Origin: Histoplasma ohiense
Lineage: Eukaryota; Ascomycota; Eurotiomycetes; Onygenales; Ajellomycetaceae
Assembly: GCA_017607445.1 (NCBI GenBank)
Contig: JAEVHH010000004.1
Location: forward strand, 5,642,001 to 5,706,000
Direction of reading: 5' to 3'
DNA length: 64,000 nt
Part shown: piece after piece, positions 10,654 to 22,111 of the stretch
How the letters are laid out: the number at the start of each line of letters is the position of its first letter
Position numbering within the stretch: position 1 is the first letter of the stretch
Notes under the pieces: generated by a model
Databases searched by the model: none
What the model saw: only the letters and a program-made list of their open reading frames with translations
Told to the model about the DNA's origin: nothing
Position numbers and translations under genes: made by a program

Positions 10654-13041
10654 ACACTGCAAGTACATATGACAAGTGCTTGACTGTCTATGAAAAGCTG
10701 AACTACAAGTGGATATTGACAAATGTGACTTTGAAACTAAGTCTACAATCTACCTAGAATTTATCATTGAAGCTGAAAAAGATGTATGTATGAATTCTAA
10801 GAAGATGGAAGCAATCCTCAGCTGAGAGATATCAGTCTCAGTAAAAGAGATAAGAAGTTTTCTAGAGTTCATCAACTTCTACTGAAGATTCATTAAGAAC
10901 TTCTCCAATATTATACAATCACTGATAAATCTAATTCAAAAAGATGCTGTATTTCAATGAACTGATGAAGCAGACACAGCTTTCAAAAAGCTGAAGCATA
11001 TATTTACAAACACTCTGATGCTACAATCATTCAATTCAGATAAGCATACAACTCTTGAAACAGACATCTCAGATTATATAATAGATGAAGCACTGATGCA
11101 ATATGATAACAAAGATGTTCTACAATTTTGTGTCTTTATTTCAAAAAAGATATTGTCTGCTGAATGCAACTATGAGATCTACAACAAGAAGCTTCTAGTG
11201 ATCATATAATGTCTTGAAGAATGAGAGTTCAAACTCATGAGCATTGAGAGGTTTGAGATTGTTACTGATCATAAGAATCTGAAATATTTCACAATCATTT
11301 ATAAGCTCACTGAGAGATATATGTGCTGATCATTGTTTCTTAGTCAATTCTCATTCACAATTTGCTACTGATTAGAAGCAGAGAATATTCTTGTGAATGC
11401 TCTATTTCACTGAGAACAAGATATATCATCTGATGATCTGAATGACAGATAGAAACACTGAGAGCATCAGTTAATCAACTCTGTGATCATAGAAAGTCCC
11501 ACACAGTCAGATGAACTCTGTATACATGTTAATCAATTTCATACTCAATACCCCTCACTTGAAGAGCAATGAAGACAAGCAACAGAGACAGACAAATTCT
11601 GATAACAAGCTGTCAAAGTCATACAAAACAGAGCATCTTGATTCTCTGCAGATGTATATTCAAAAACAGACATCTCAGTATATTCAATCAGTGATGATGA
11701 ATGTCTATACTTCTGAGACAGACAATGAGTTCCCAATTCAGAATCTCTACAAATACAAATCATGCAGAAGATTCACAACTCATCAATAACTGAGCACTCA
11801 GACTGCAAGATCATGTACAGCATTGTAGCTCAAGACTTCTACTGACTGAACATATCAAAGAATATACACTGATTTGTATGCAATTACAATCACTATGACT
11901 TGATAATAGTATAGTATGAACAATAAAAAGAGATGTTAAAACCTCTGTCTATCTCTGAATGAATCTGATATGATATAGCAATTGATTTTGCAGTTTCTCT
12001 ATCTGAGAGTGAAGGTTCTACAAATATTCTAGTCATTGTCAATTGTCTCAGCAAGAGTGTAATACTGCAACTCTGTGATAGAATGAATGCTGAAGTAGTT
12101 GCAGATATCTTTGTTCAAAGCTCATTCTATCATATACACAGTCTGTCTTCATTCATTGTATCAGATAGAGACAGTCAATTCATCAGTGCACTCTGAATCT
12201 ATATATACCAGCTGCTAAGAATTGAATGAAAATTGTCAACAGTGTATCATTCAGAGATCAATAAAGTCACAGAGAGAATGATACAAATAGTAAAGAACAT
12301 TCTTCATAAGTTCTGCAATTACACACAAGACAACTGAAGTCATCTGCTATCATATATTGAGATTGCAATTAACAGCTGAGACTCTGCTACAACAGATATA
12401 AGCTCATTTTTTCTTCTGTATGAATACAATTTAGAAGTTCTAGACTTCTCTGAGAATCCCCAAGAAATCACATACACTCACAGTTTCATACAAGCAGCAG
12501 ATAACATTGTGAGCAAGCTTAAGAAAGCTCACAAATGAGCAGAAGCTTTCATAGCCAACACTCAGCAAAATTATAAGAATCAAACAAACATCAGAAGAAG
12601 TTCTGTAATTCAATATCATATAGAAGACAAGATCTGATTAGATCTCAAGAATATAAAGACAGATCATTTCTTGTATACACTAGATTATCATCACATCAAA
12701 TATACTGTGATGAAGATGCTAGATACACACAATTATCAACTCAACACTTCATCTGACATTCATGACATCTTTCACACAAACCTGCTCCAATCTGCAGTCA
12801 AGAATCCATTCCCTTCACAGAGAATCTTCAACTGACAGCCATTCATCATTATAGAAGAAGATAATGAACTTGAATGAGAAATCAAAGCAATTCTTGATGA
12901 TAGAACCAACTGCTGCCACTGTGAATATCTTGTCAAATAAGTAGAATACAATCATCCAATCTGGGAACCTGCATTCATCTTGAAGAATACCACCACTCTC
13001 GACATCTATGAGTCATCATTCACTCTGATAGAGGGGGATAA
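10654..13041 (+). pseudogene. A2 pol fragment (RT C-terminus, RNase H, integrase, chromodomain)
   Basis: Degenerate pol. End of reverse transcriptase 10654-10830, connection block FINFY.RFIKNFS about 10865-10905, RNase H about 11020-11430, integrase zinc region about 11640-11870, integrase core about 11960-12260, and C-terminal tail and chromodomain about 12850-12990. TGA, TAA and TAG breaks are frequent. It is followed by the purine tract GAGGGGGATAA and the LTR, into which the pol frame reads for four codons. Confidence 0.88.
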
Positions 13042-13435
13042 TGTGATGGATTAGTATCTGTTAGTAGTTAACTTATACAATCAATCTCTTCTGTCTCATA
13101 TTCCACACTTGTATACATCTACTCATCTCTGTTATTGCACTCTGCATTCATATAGTCTCTAATAATTCTTTCACATAACCTCTTCTGTCTCACACTCTGT
13201 ACTTGTGTAGTTCTAACAATTCTTTCATATAACCCTCAATGTTCTTCTACTCTGTACTTCACTTCATACTTCACTGTGAAGTGGCTTCTGATATTCTTTC
13301 ACTCTGATCTTCTCTCTATAAAAATCCTCTTTGTACAACCTTTTCTTCTGATCTTTTTTCTCTTTCTTTTCTTAATCAATTTGTAATCTGTATTTAGAAT
13401 AGTGTTAGATCATTAATTGAAGTACATCTGTTACA
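13042..13435 (+). repeat. A2 3' LTR (394 bp, internally deleted)
   Basis: Starts TGTGATGGATTAG and ends GTACATCTGTTACA. It is 140 bp shorter than the family form, mainly through loss of about two 63-bp U3 repeat units. Confidence 0.93.
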
Positions 13436-13681
13436 CTTGTGAGTCTGAGTGCTCTTATTGTTAGTTATATAGACTGTTGTGTCTAAGCATCTGAGACACA
13501 ATTGACTGTGTTCTATAAGGCTCAAGTGTGTATGAACTGTAATGCTGTGAATAGCATTTATAAAGAAGCTTGATCAAGCTTAGTGCTGTAATACTGTGAA
13601 TAGTGTCTGTGAGAAAACTGAGTATCTACAAGTATTTCTTTGTCTTTTTATTATTATCATTATATATTCTTAAATATCAAA
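13436..13681 (+). other. A3 untranslated leader (truncated)
   Basis: Matches the leaders of A4, A5 and A6 from CTTGTGAGTCTGAGTG onward. It contains short repeated phrases such as CTGAGTGT and CTGTGAATAGTGT, and a pyrimidine/AT-rich run before the gag ATG. The LTR, primer site and first part of the leader lie beyond the A2 insertion. Confidence 0.8.
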
Positions 13682-14612
13682 ATGAACTATGAGCAATTCT
13701 ATGAACATCTGCTGCATCTGAACACAGCAGATGATAACTTAGATCTACAAAGCATTCTTCAACAGCAGACACTACAGATGACTAAATTGCAACAATGACT
13801 TGCTGAGATGAGTATTTCTATATTCACTATTTCTTCTACATCTATATCTCATGAAAAGTCTTCAAGAGAAAAGCTTTCAATTCTTGACAAATACAAGAAA
13901 GATCTAGTGCTCTATTTTATGTGAAAGTCAAAAGTGAATACCAAATTGAACATTGATGAATGAGCAATAGACTTGCTATTCAATCAAGTGTGATATATTT
14001 ATAGCAGATTGAATGATGATGTGTTAGTAAAATTTCAACTCTGAATGAGTCATTGTCAGAATCATCAGCATACATCAGAGCTAGTCTTTCAACAACTCAA
14101 CTCTCTCTTCCTCAATTTTATATTTCAAGTCAAGGCATTGAACTGACTTAATCAGATTTGTCAGATAAATGTTGTGTTGACAATTTATTTTTCTGAATTC
14201 AATTGTAAGCTTCTAGAAGCAGATGAGTAAGACTGAGACAACACTGTCAAGATCAATATATTGTTCAAGAACTTGAACTTTCAGTTGCATAATCAAAATA
14301 TAGAGTATTCAAAGCTCTCAATATACAGCAAATTCTGCATTGATCTTTGTCTATTGAACAACAATCTGTCTCAGTTCTGTGTGCTTCAAAATTGTAGAGA
14401 ATTTTACTGAATAAATATGTACACTCTGAACTGCTCTGCAGCACTAGACTGGCCGTGTGACCATGCATGGGACTGGGACTAAATATTTCTCCAGTCCCAT
14501 TATCAAATTTCTTAGTCCTGGTCTCATATAGTGTTTATTAAATTAGTCACTTTACACTGTTTATATTATAAATCTAGTCCCAGGTCATGTTCTTCTTATA
14601 AATTACTGATTC

Positions 14613-14659
14613 TGGTCCCATTTGGTCCCATTTTGTTAAAATGGGACCAAATGGGACCA
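14613..14659. repeat. Perfect palindrome in the hAT element
   Basis: Two 22-bp arms (14613-14634 and 14638-14659) are exact inverted copies separated by GTT. Each arm holds two TGGTCCCA motifs. It can form a hairpin or act as paired transposase-binding sites. Confidence 0.95.
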
Positions 14660-14770
14660 TGATTTACCCTATATAGATGATATAATGCTATGAGCATTAC
14701 CAAAAATCATTATCTATCAAAAGAAGTTTAGTGTATTTATGCTCTAGTTCTATTTTGAACTAGTAATGAT

Positions 14771-15480
14771 AGTGATAGATAGATTCGCCGCGGTAGATAG
14801 GTTGGCAGCGATAGATTAGCAGCGATAGATTAGCAGTGATAGATTAGCAGCGATAGATAGATTGGCAGTGATAGATAGGTTGGCAGCGATAGATTAGCAG
14901 TGATAGATAGCTTAGTAGTGAGGGATAGCTTAGCAGCGAGAGATAGCTTAGCAGTGAGGGATAGCTTAGCAGCGAGGGATAGCTTAGCAGCGAGGGATAG
15001 ATTGGTAGCGGCGATAGATTAGCAGCGAAAGATAGATTGGCAGCAGCGATAGATTAGCAGCGATAGATAGATTCGCCGCGGTAGATAGGTTGGCAGCGAT
15101 AGATTAGCAGCGATAGATTGGCAGTGATAGCTTAGCAGCGAGGGATAGCTTAGCAGTGAGGGATAGATTGGCAGCAGCGATAGATTAGCAGCAATAGATA
15201 GATTGGCAGTGGTAGATAAATTGGCAGCGATAGATAGGTTGGCAGCGATAGATAGGTTGGCAGCGATAGATAGGTTGGCAGCGATAGCTTAGCAGCGAGG
15301 GATAGCTTGCAGCAATAGAGAGGTTGGCAGCGATAGCTTAGCAGCGAGGGATAGCTTGCAGCAATAGATAGGTTGGCAGCGGCGATAGCTTAGCAGCGAG
15401 GGATAGCTTAGCAGCGGCGATAGATTAGCAGCAGTAGATAGGTTGGCAGGGGTAAATTGGTTGACAGCACTAGATAGGGG
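14771..15480. repeat. Minisatellite of 14-18 bp units inside the hAT element
   Basis: About 700 bp of irregular tandem units based on GATAGATTAGCAGC (14 bp), GATAGATAGGTTGGCAGC (18 bp) and GAGGGATAGCTTAGCAGC (18 bp). GATAGATAGATTCGCCGCGG occurs near the start and again near 15061, so blocks were duplicated as higher-order units. Units carry GCAGCG, with GCAGTG as a decayed variant. A minus-strand open frame here (15495-15289) is only the repeat read through. Confidence 0.95.
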
Positions 15481-16043
15481 TGATATCTCCACCAATCATA
15501 TCATCAGATTGATATCTAAGATATGTATTATATAATCATCAGAATGGGACCAAACCTCAGTCAAAATCATAGTCAGTCCCAGATCATGTTCTTATTTTTG
15601 ATAGTCAGTCACTTTACATGAAATATCAAGATTTATTAGTCCCATTTCACTCATATTCTAATAATTCTAGTCACTTTACACTCTCATTCTGATCCTGATC
15701 CCACTGAAAATCATGCCAAGAAATGGACTGGGATCAAATCAAACCAAACCAAACATGAAATTCATGGTCTCATCAGCCAGTCTATGCAGCACTCTCTGCC
15801 TCTGAATCAGAATCAATGAACTGAGTCCCACATGTAAATGCAAGTCACTCAAGAATTCTCAATGTCTCAGAGAAGAATACTGCTGACTGAATTGTCAGAA
15901 AAGTCTGCATACACTGTGACAAGTCAGAGCACTTTGCAAATCAATGTCTGAATGCAATTACTCTGAGTAAACTCTCCACACACATGAATGCTGTGTCATC
16001 TGTGAACAGACAAGAACAGAGAAAAGATGAGCTCTCATTCTAA

Positions 16044-16436
16044 AATATAAATAAGAGTTCAAGAAGCAGAAAGCTAGCTGAAGATTCAAGCAAAAAATGC
16101 AAATAAACACAATCATAATCTCTATCATTGTAAATAGTCTAATCAATATACAAGCAATGATAGACAGTGGTTTTCTTCATTACACTCTTATAGACACTCA
16201 GCTGATTGAGAAGTATAAGCTTCAGTGTATTCTCTTTTTCAAACTGTATAAACTCAGTGAATTTAATGACCTCAGAGAATCTGTCTTCTACAACATGATA
16301 AGATTTAATGTCAATGTAGAAGAACATGAGAAAAAGAATGTATATGCATACAAAATACAAAATCTTGAGTACAATCTAATACTCAGTCTATCATAGCTCA
16401 CAGAATTTGAAACCTTGTTGAATGTATACAATCACT
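16044..16436 (+). pseudogene. A3 pol N-terminus: protease
   Basis: Retropepsin-type aspartic protease in the -1 frame relative to gag. The active-site Asp-Ser-Gly at 16163-16171 is intact (MIDSGFLHYTLID). Hydrophobic stretches flank it, as expected. It is cut at 16436 by A4 and continues at 63647. Confidence 0.85.
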
Positions 16437-16970
16437 TGTAACAGACATACTTCGATTAACAATCTAGCACTATTCTAATACAGATTACAAATTGATTAAG
16501 AAAAGAAAGAGAAAAGAAATCAGAAGAAAAGATTGTACAAAGAGAGTTCTTATAGAGGGAATTTTGAAGTGAAAGAATATCAGAAGTCACTTCACAGTGA
16601 AGCACAGAGTGAAAGAATATTAAGAGCTACACAGAAGAATCATTAGAAACTATACAAGTACAGAGCATGAAATGAAAGAATCATTGAAAGCAACACAGAA
16701 GAATCATTAGAAACTACACAAATACAGAGTATGAGACAGAAGAATCATTGAAGACTACACAGAAGAATCATTAGAAACTATACAAGTGCAGAATACAAAG
16801 TAAGAGAACATTAGAAGCTACACAGAAGAATTGTTAGAGACTATATAAACACAGAGCACAGAGTGAAAGAACATCAAGAATTACATAAGATTACAACAGT
16901 CAGAAACAAGCAGATGCAGAAGAAGAGTTGATTATATAAGTTAATTACTAACAGATGCTAACTCATCACA
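16437..16970 (-). repeat. A4 3' LTR (534 bp)
   Basis: On the plus strand it starts TGTAACAGACATACTTCG and ends GCTAACTCATCACA. It contains the 63-bp repeats and the A-site TTACAAATTGATT complementary to the A4 primer site. The element's purine tract follows as TTATCCCCCTC. Confidence 0.95.
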
Positions 16971-19900
16971 TTATCCCCCTCTATCAGAGTGAGTGAGAAC
17001 TTGTAGATGTTGAGAGTGGCAGTGTTCTTCAAGATGAACACAGATTCTCAGATCAGATAATTGTATTCTACTCATTTGATAAGATATTTGCAGCAATGGT
17101 GATTGATTCTATCATCAAAAATTGTTTCAATTTTTCATTCAAGTTCATTATCTTCTTCTACAATGATAGATGACTGTCAATCAGAGATTCTCTGTGAGAG
17201 GAATGAATTCTCAGCTGTGGGTTGAAGCAGGTTTGTATGAAAGACATCATGAATGTCAGACAGAGTGTCAAGTCAATAATTGTGCATGTCTAGCACTTTC
17301 TTCATCATATATTTGATATGATGATAATCTAGTATATACAAGAGATGATCTGTTTTTATGTTTTTGAGATTCAGTCAGACTTTGTCTTCTATATAATATC
17401 AGATTGCAGAACTTCTTCTGATATTTATTTGATTTTTATAATCTTACTGAGCACTGATCATTGAAGTTTCTGTTTATTTATAGACTTTCTTCAACTTACT
17501 CACAATGTTCTCTGCTGTTTGTATGAAGCTGCAGATGTATGCAGTTTCTCAGAAAGTCTCAGAGAAGTTCAGAATCTCTAAGTTGTATTCATATAGAAGA
17601 AAGAATGAGCTTACATCTGTCATGATAAAATCTCAACTATTAATCACAATCTCAGTATATGACAGCAGATTGCTTCAGTTGTCTTGCATATAATTACAGA
17701 ACTTACAGAGAATGTTTTTTATTATTTATATCATTCTCTCAGTAGCTTCATCAGTCTCTGAGTGATACACTGTTGATAACTTTCATTCAATTCTTAATAA
17801 TTGACATACACAGACTCAGAGTGCACTGACAAATTGACTATCTCTATCTGACACAATGAATGAAGGCAGACTATACATACAATAGAACAGACTTCTGACA
17901 AAGACATCTGCAATTACTTCAGCATTAATCTTATCACAAAGCTGTAGTATTACATTTTTGCTGAGTCAGTTGACAATGACTAGAATGTTCATAGAATCTT
18001 CACTTTCAGATAAAAAAACTGCAAAATCAATAGCTATATCACATCAAATTCAGTCAGAAACAGATAGAGACTTCAGCATCTCTTTTCAGTATTCATATCA
18101 TATCATCACTGAGCCACAGCAATCATAGTTACATACAAATCAGTGTATGTCTTTCAACATATCTGATCAGTAGAATTCTCAGACAACAATGTTGTACATG
18201 ATTTTGTATTCTGAGTATCTGATCATCAATAAGTCATGAATTTCTTGTATGATCTATATTTATAGAGATTCTGAATTGAGAATTCATCATCTATTTTGAA
18301 AGTATAAGCAGTTGTCATCATCAATCAAATATGCTGAGATATTCATTCTTGAGTATATGTCTGTAGAAAATTGAGATGCTTTACTTCATACAGCTTCAGC
18401 AGCTTGCTGTCAGAATTCATCTGCTTCTATCACTAGTCTTCATTGTTCTTCAAGTGAGAGTTCTTGAGCTTGGAACTGATTGATATATATGCAGAGTTTG
18501 TCTGATTGTGTAGAACTTTCTATAATTGCAGAGTCAATTAATCAATACTCTCAGTGTTTTTATCTATCATCTAAGTCATCAGATGATATATCTTATTCTC
18601 AGTGAGACAGAGCATTTACAAGAATGTTCTCTACTTCAGATTGATAATAAATTGTGAATGAAAAACAGCTAAGAAATAATGATCAACATATATATCTCTC
18701 AGTGAGCTTATAAGTGATTGTGAAGTACTCTAGATTCTTATGATCAGTAACAATCTCAAATCTCTCAACACTCATAAATTCAGATTCTCATTTTTCAAGA
18801 CATTATATAATTACTAGAAGCTTCTTGTCATAGATCTTATAGTTGCATTCAGCAGATGATATTTTTTTTAAAATGAAGATATAAAATTGTAGAATATCTT
18901 CATTGTTATATTGCATCAGTGTCTCATCTACTATATAATCTGAAGCATCTGTTTCAAGAATCATATGCTTATCTGAATCAAATGATTGCAGCATTGAAGT
19001 GTTTGTGAACATACACTTCAGCTTTTTGAATACTGCATCTGCTTCATCAGTTCATTGAAAAAAATACAGTATCTTTCTGAGTCAGATTCATCAGTGATTG
19101 TACAATATCAGAGAAGTTTTTGATAAATCTTCAGTAGAAATTGACAAACTCTAAGAAGCTTCTAGTCTCTTTTATCAAAACTAATATCTCTCAGTTGAGA
19201 ATTGCTTTCATCTTCTTAGAATCTATGCATATGTCTTTTTCAGCTTTGATGATGAATTCTAGATAGATTGTAGACTTGATCTCAAAGTCACATTTATCAA
19301 TGTTCACTTGCAGTTCAGCTTTTTATAGATGATCAAGCATTTGTTGTACATATTTACAATACTCAGTAAGCAATTCATCAGTGAAGATCAAGATATCATT
19401 CATATACACTGAGATGATCTCATCAAACAGATCTCATAGAGCTCAGTTAATGTACTTCTGAAACATACTCAGAGCATTCACTAATTCAAAGAGAGTCACT
19501 GTTCATTCATATAATTCATAATATGTACAAAAAACAGTTAGTCATTCATCATCTTCATTAATTCTTATCTTATAGAAGGCTGCAGAGATGTCAAGCTTCA
19601 TAAATCATTTTACTTTTTCTATTCATTTGAATATTTCATTGATGAGTGAGAGAGAGTATCAGTTCTTTCATATAATCTTGTTGAGTTCTCAATAGTCAAC
19701 ACAGAATTATAAGTCTTCTTCTGATTTCTTCACAAACAGTACAGATGCTGTGATGAGTGAGTTGCTAATACAAATAAAGTCTTTGTTCAGTAATTCATTG
19801 AATGTTTTTTGTAGAATGAGAAGTTCATTGTGTGATATACTGTAGAGAGAATCTCAGAGTGATTGTGAGTTTTTACTGTCTTTCTTAATGAGCTTAATTG

Positions 19901-20367
19901 TATGATCTATACTGAGTTTTTGATGAAAGAAAAGCTTTTCAGCTTCTTTCTCATCAAACACATCTGTGAAGTCTTTGTATAATTTGAGTAGTTTTTTGCA
20001 CAGTTTCTTGAGATTTTTGAGTTCTAACTTTTCTAACACTTTTTTGATATTCACTATACTAGCAGTGAACACTTGAATGTTCTTCTTCTCATGCATTTGA
20101 TGAGTTAGTAGTTTGTATGCTTTCACTGATATCTGAGTGAGATCAGTGATTCTATTGATGTTCTTCTTGTAAACACAGTCACCTTCTGAGAAAATAAGAC
20201 AGTGATTGCATGCATTCAACAAGGTTCCAAATTCTGTGAATTATGATAGACTGAGTATTAGATCATACTCAAGGTCTTGTATTTCATATGCATATACATT
20301 CTTTTTCTCATATCCTTCTACATTGATATTAAATCTTATCATATTGTAGGAGGTGGATTCTCTGAGA
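16971..20367 (-). pseudogene. A4 pol (chromodomain to start of protease, read right to left)
   Basis: From right to left: protease C-terminus and linker (20362-19850, including an open stretch 20222-19854), reverse transcriptase (about 19850-19100, with Tyr-Met-Asn-Asp near 19393-19404), RNase H (about 19070-18560), integrase (about 18450-17200; VSDRDSQF near 17840, a damaged PQTDGQTE block near 17760), and chromodomain (about 17160-17000). TGA is the dominant break. D cuts it at 20367 within the protease-encoding part, and the rest is at 55416-55640. Confidence 0.9.
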
Positions 20368-20750
20368 TGTAAGAAACCCGCACTAAGTTGTCAGTGCTAG
20401 GCCGAAATTGGCGATTACTCTAAAGATATGACATCGCCGAACATAGCACCATCAACATCATATTAAGTTTGAAATCAAGGTATTATCTTGCCACTTGCAT
20501 CATACTACACCATCTACATCATAGCAAAGTTCGATCTGTTTACAATACTGTGTATATAGATAGCAGCTGGCCCAATCTTCTAGAGACCAGTGGATCATTC
20601 TGTTTTAATTTGACCTCTATGTTCTATAATATCGATATTAATCCGAATCCCCTCTGATATATTACTGTATTATCTTCTACAACTTAATCCTTGCAGAGTC
20701 TTAAGAACTTCTTGTGATATAAGCAGCTAATCCTCATACTGCTGCTTACA
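20368..20750 (+). repeat. D LTR 1 (383 bp, outer left)
   Basis: Starts TGTAAGAAACCCGC and ends CTGCTTACA. A TATA-like TATATAGA is at 20553-20560. The first 85 bp keep CpG sites. It is separated from LTR 2 by only GTTAGT. Confidence 0.93.
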
Positions 20751-20756
20751 GTTAGT

Positions 20757-21139
20757 TGTAAGAAACCCGCACTAAGTTGTCAGTGCTAGGCCGAAATTGG
20801 CGATTACTCTAAAGATATGACATCGCCGAACATAGCACTGTCAATGTCATATCAAGTTTGAAATCAAGGCATTATCTTGCCACTTGCATCATACTATACC
20901 ATCTACATCATAGCAAAGTTTGATCTGTTTATGATACTGTGTATATAGATAGCAGCTGGCTCAATCTTCTAGAAGTCAGTGAATCATTCTGTTTTAATTT
21001 GATCTCTATATTCTATAATATCAATATTAATTTGAATCCTCTCTGATATATTACTGTATTATCTTCTACAACTTAATCCTTGCAGAGTCTTAAGAACTTC
21101 TTGTGATATAAGCAGTTAATTCTCATACTGCTGCTTACA
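20757..21139 (+). repeat. D LTR 2 (383 bp, tandem with LTR 1)
   Basis: Same ends and length as LTR 1. The first 80 bp are identical to LTR 1, and later differences are C/T and G/A changes. The primer-site region and gag follow it, so it acts as the structural 5' LTR. Confidence 0.93.
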
Positions 21140-21142
21140 GTT

Positions 21143-21150
21143 TGATCTGC
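21143..21150 (+). promoter_or_regulatory. Possible D self-priming site
   Basis: TGATCTGC three bases after LTR 2 is complementary to GCAGATCA in LTR 3 (near 55248-55255). The same LTR site reads GTGGATCA in LTR 1 and GTGAATCA in LTR 2, consistent with an ancestral GCGGATCA. It lies about 40 bp after the TATA box, as in A and B. Only eight bases match, so this is weaker. Confidence 0.35.
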
Positions 21151-21735
21151 TTGATTTCTTATCTCTTCAAGGATTGAGTATTCTAATCATCATGTTCAAG
21201 GTCAATTCACTCTCAAATACTTCTTGATCAGCAGTTGTTGAGCTAGCAGCATCTGCAATATCTGTCTCAGTTAACTGATGAGAAATTCAGCTCACTGATC
21301 CACCTGTCTATTATAGCAGCAATCTACATGAATACCATATATTCATAAGAGCTCTTGAATTCATATATAAGTTGAACTCAACTCAATACAATACTGATGA
21401 AGTCAAGATTGTTTATGCTTTGAGATGATTACAGAAAACAATTGAAACTACTTGAGCTACTAAAGAGAGAGAGCTTGAAAGATTAAATCAATCTTTCTCA
21501 TAAAAGAACTTTTAAGAAATTCTTGCACAATGATCTGAAGAATGTCTGCAACTGCAGCTTTACAGCAGTGATTTGCTTTGAAGAATTAAAGCATCCACTA
21601 AATCAATCAGTTCAACAATTTGTCTTCAGATTTAATGAGATTCACAATGATCTAGCAATCAATATAGAAGAACTATTTGCTAAATTATTCTTTGCTAAAT
21701 TATCATCAGCAATATAAGATCAAATTCAAACTCAT

Positions 21736-22006
21736 TGTAATAGACACAACGGAGATATCTATATTAGGAAATAGCTATATGGCGATAGAAGAACACAGAA
21801 CACATCAGAATTAATGAGAAGGGATATAGCACATAACACTATAGATGACTGTAGCATGTGATGGTCATCTATATAATGCTCACTGATATCTGTAGATATT
21901 AGAAGATCAGTGATTAGCTTTGAATAATAGAGATTGCTATCTTTTTAACATTCTATATATGTACTTCACACTACTCTTATAATTATATCTACAACCATCT
22001 CTTACA
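21736..22006 (+). repeat. B2 5' LTR (271 bp)
   Basis: Starts TGTAATAGACACAACGG, ends CTCTTACA. The self-priming pair AGTGATTAG (in the LTR) and CTAATCACT (3 bases after it) is conserved. Confidence 0.95.
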
Positions 22007-22111
22007 ATTCTAATCACTCTAAACTTTATTTGAGTGGTCCATTGTTATGCACATCTATAATAAAGCATGCAATGTTAGTTAAAACACACAACATTAGTTA
22101 AAACATGCAAG

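Larger units (their letters stand above)
10654..13435 (+). mobile_element. Element A2, family A (only the 3' half in the window)
   Basis: Starts abruptly inside the reverse transcriptase, at the point where A1 was inserted, and runs through RNase H, integrase and chromodomain to its 3' LTR at 13042-13435. Directly after it the sequence enters the untranslated leader of A3, so A2 was inserted in A3. Its 5' half and left target duplication should lie left of the window. Confidence 0.9.
14445..15784. mobile_element. hAT-like non-autonomous DNA transposon (1,340 bp)
   Basis: Terminal inverted repeats are TAGACTGGC at the left and GCCAGTCTA at the right. The perfect 8-bp target duplication TGCAGCAC lies at 14437-14444 and 15785-15792. 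An 8-bp duplication with a TAG-initial terminal repeat is the hAT superfamily signature. Many GGGACCA/TGGTCCC and GGGACT/AGTCCC motifs lie near the ends, like hAT subterminal repeats. There is no transposase frame. The interior holds a perfect palindrome and a long minisatellite. CpG is plentiful, unlike its surroundings, so it is probably younger or escaped the mutator. Confidence 0.88.
13682..16043 (+). pseudogene. A3 gag, interrupted by the hAT element
   Basis: Starts at ATG 13682 (MNYEQFYEH...), carries the capsid region, is cut at 14444 by the hAT insert and resumes at 15793. The CX2CX4HX4C zinc knuckle at 15906-15947 is intact (CIHCDKSEHFANQC). The frame ends at TAA 16041-16043, a stop conserved in A3-A6. 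The two coding pieces add up to 1,014 bp. Several TGA codons interrupt the capsid part. Confidence 0.85.

Noticed and set aside
14771..15480. CRISPR-like array
   Set aside because: Units are contiguous 14-18 bp variants with no unique spacers, inside a transposon with TIRs. It is a minisatellite.
20469..20657. 62-codon ORF in D LTR 1
   Set aside because: It lies wholly in an LTR and is not kept in LTR 2 or LTR 3.
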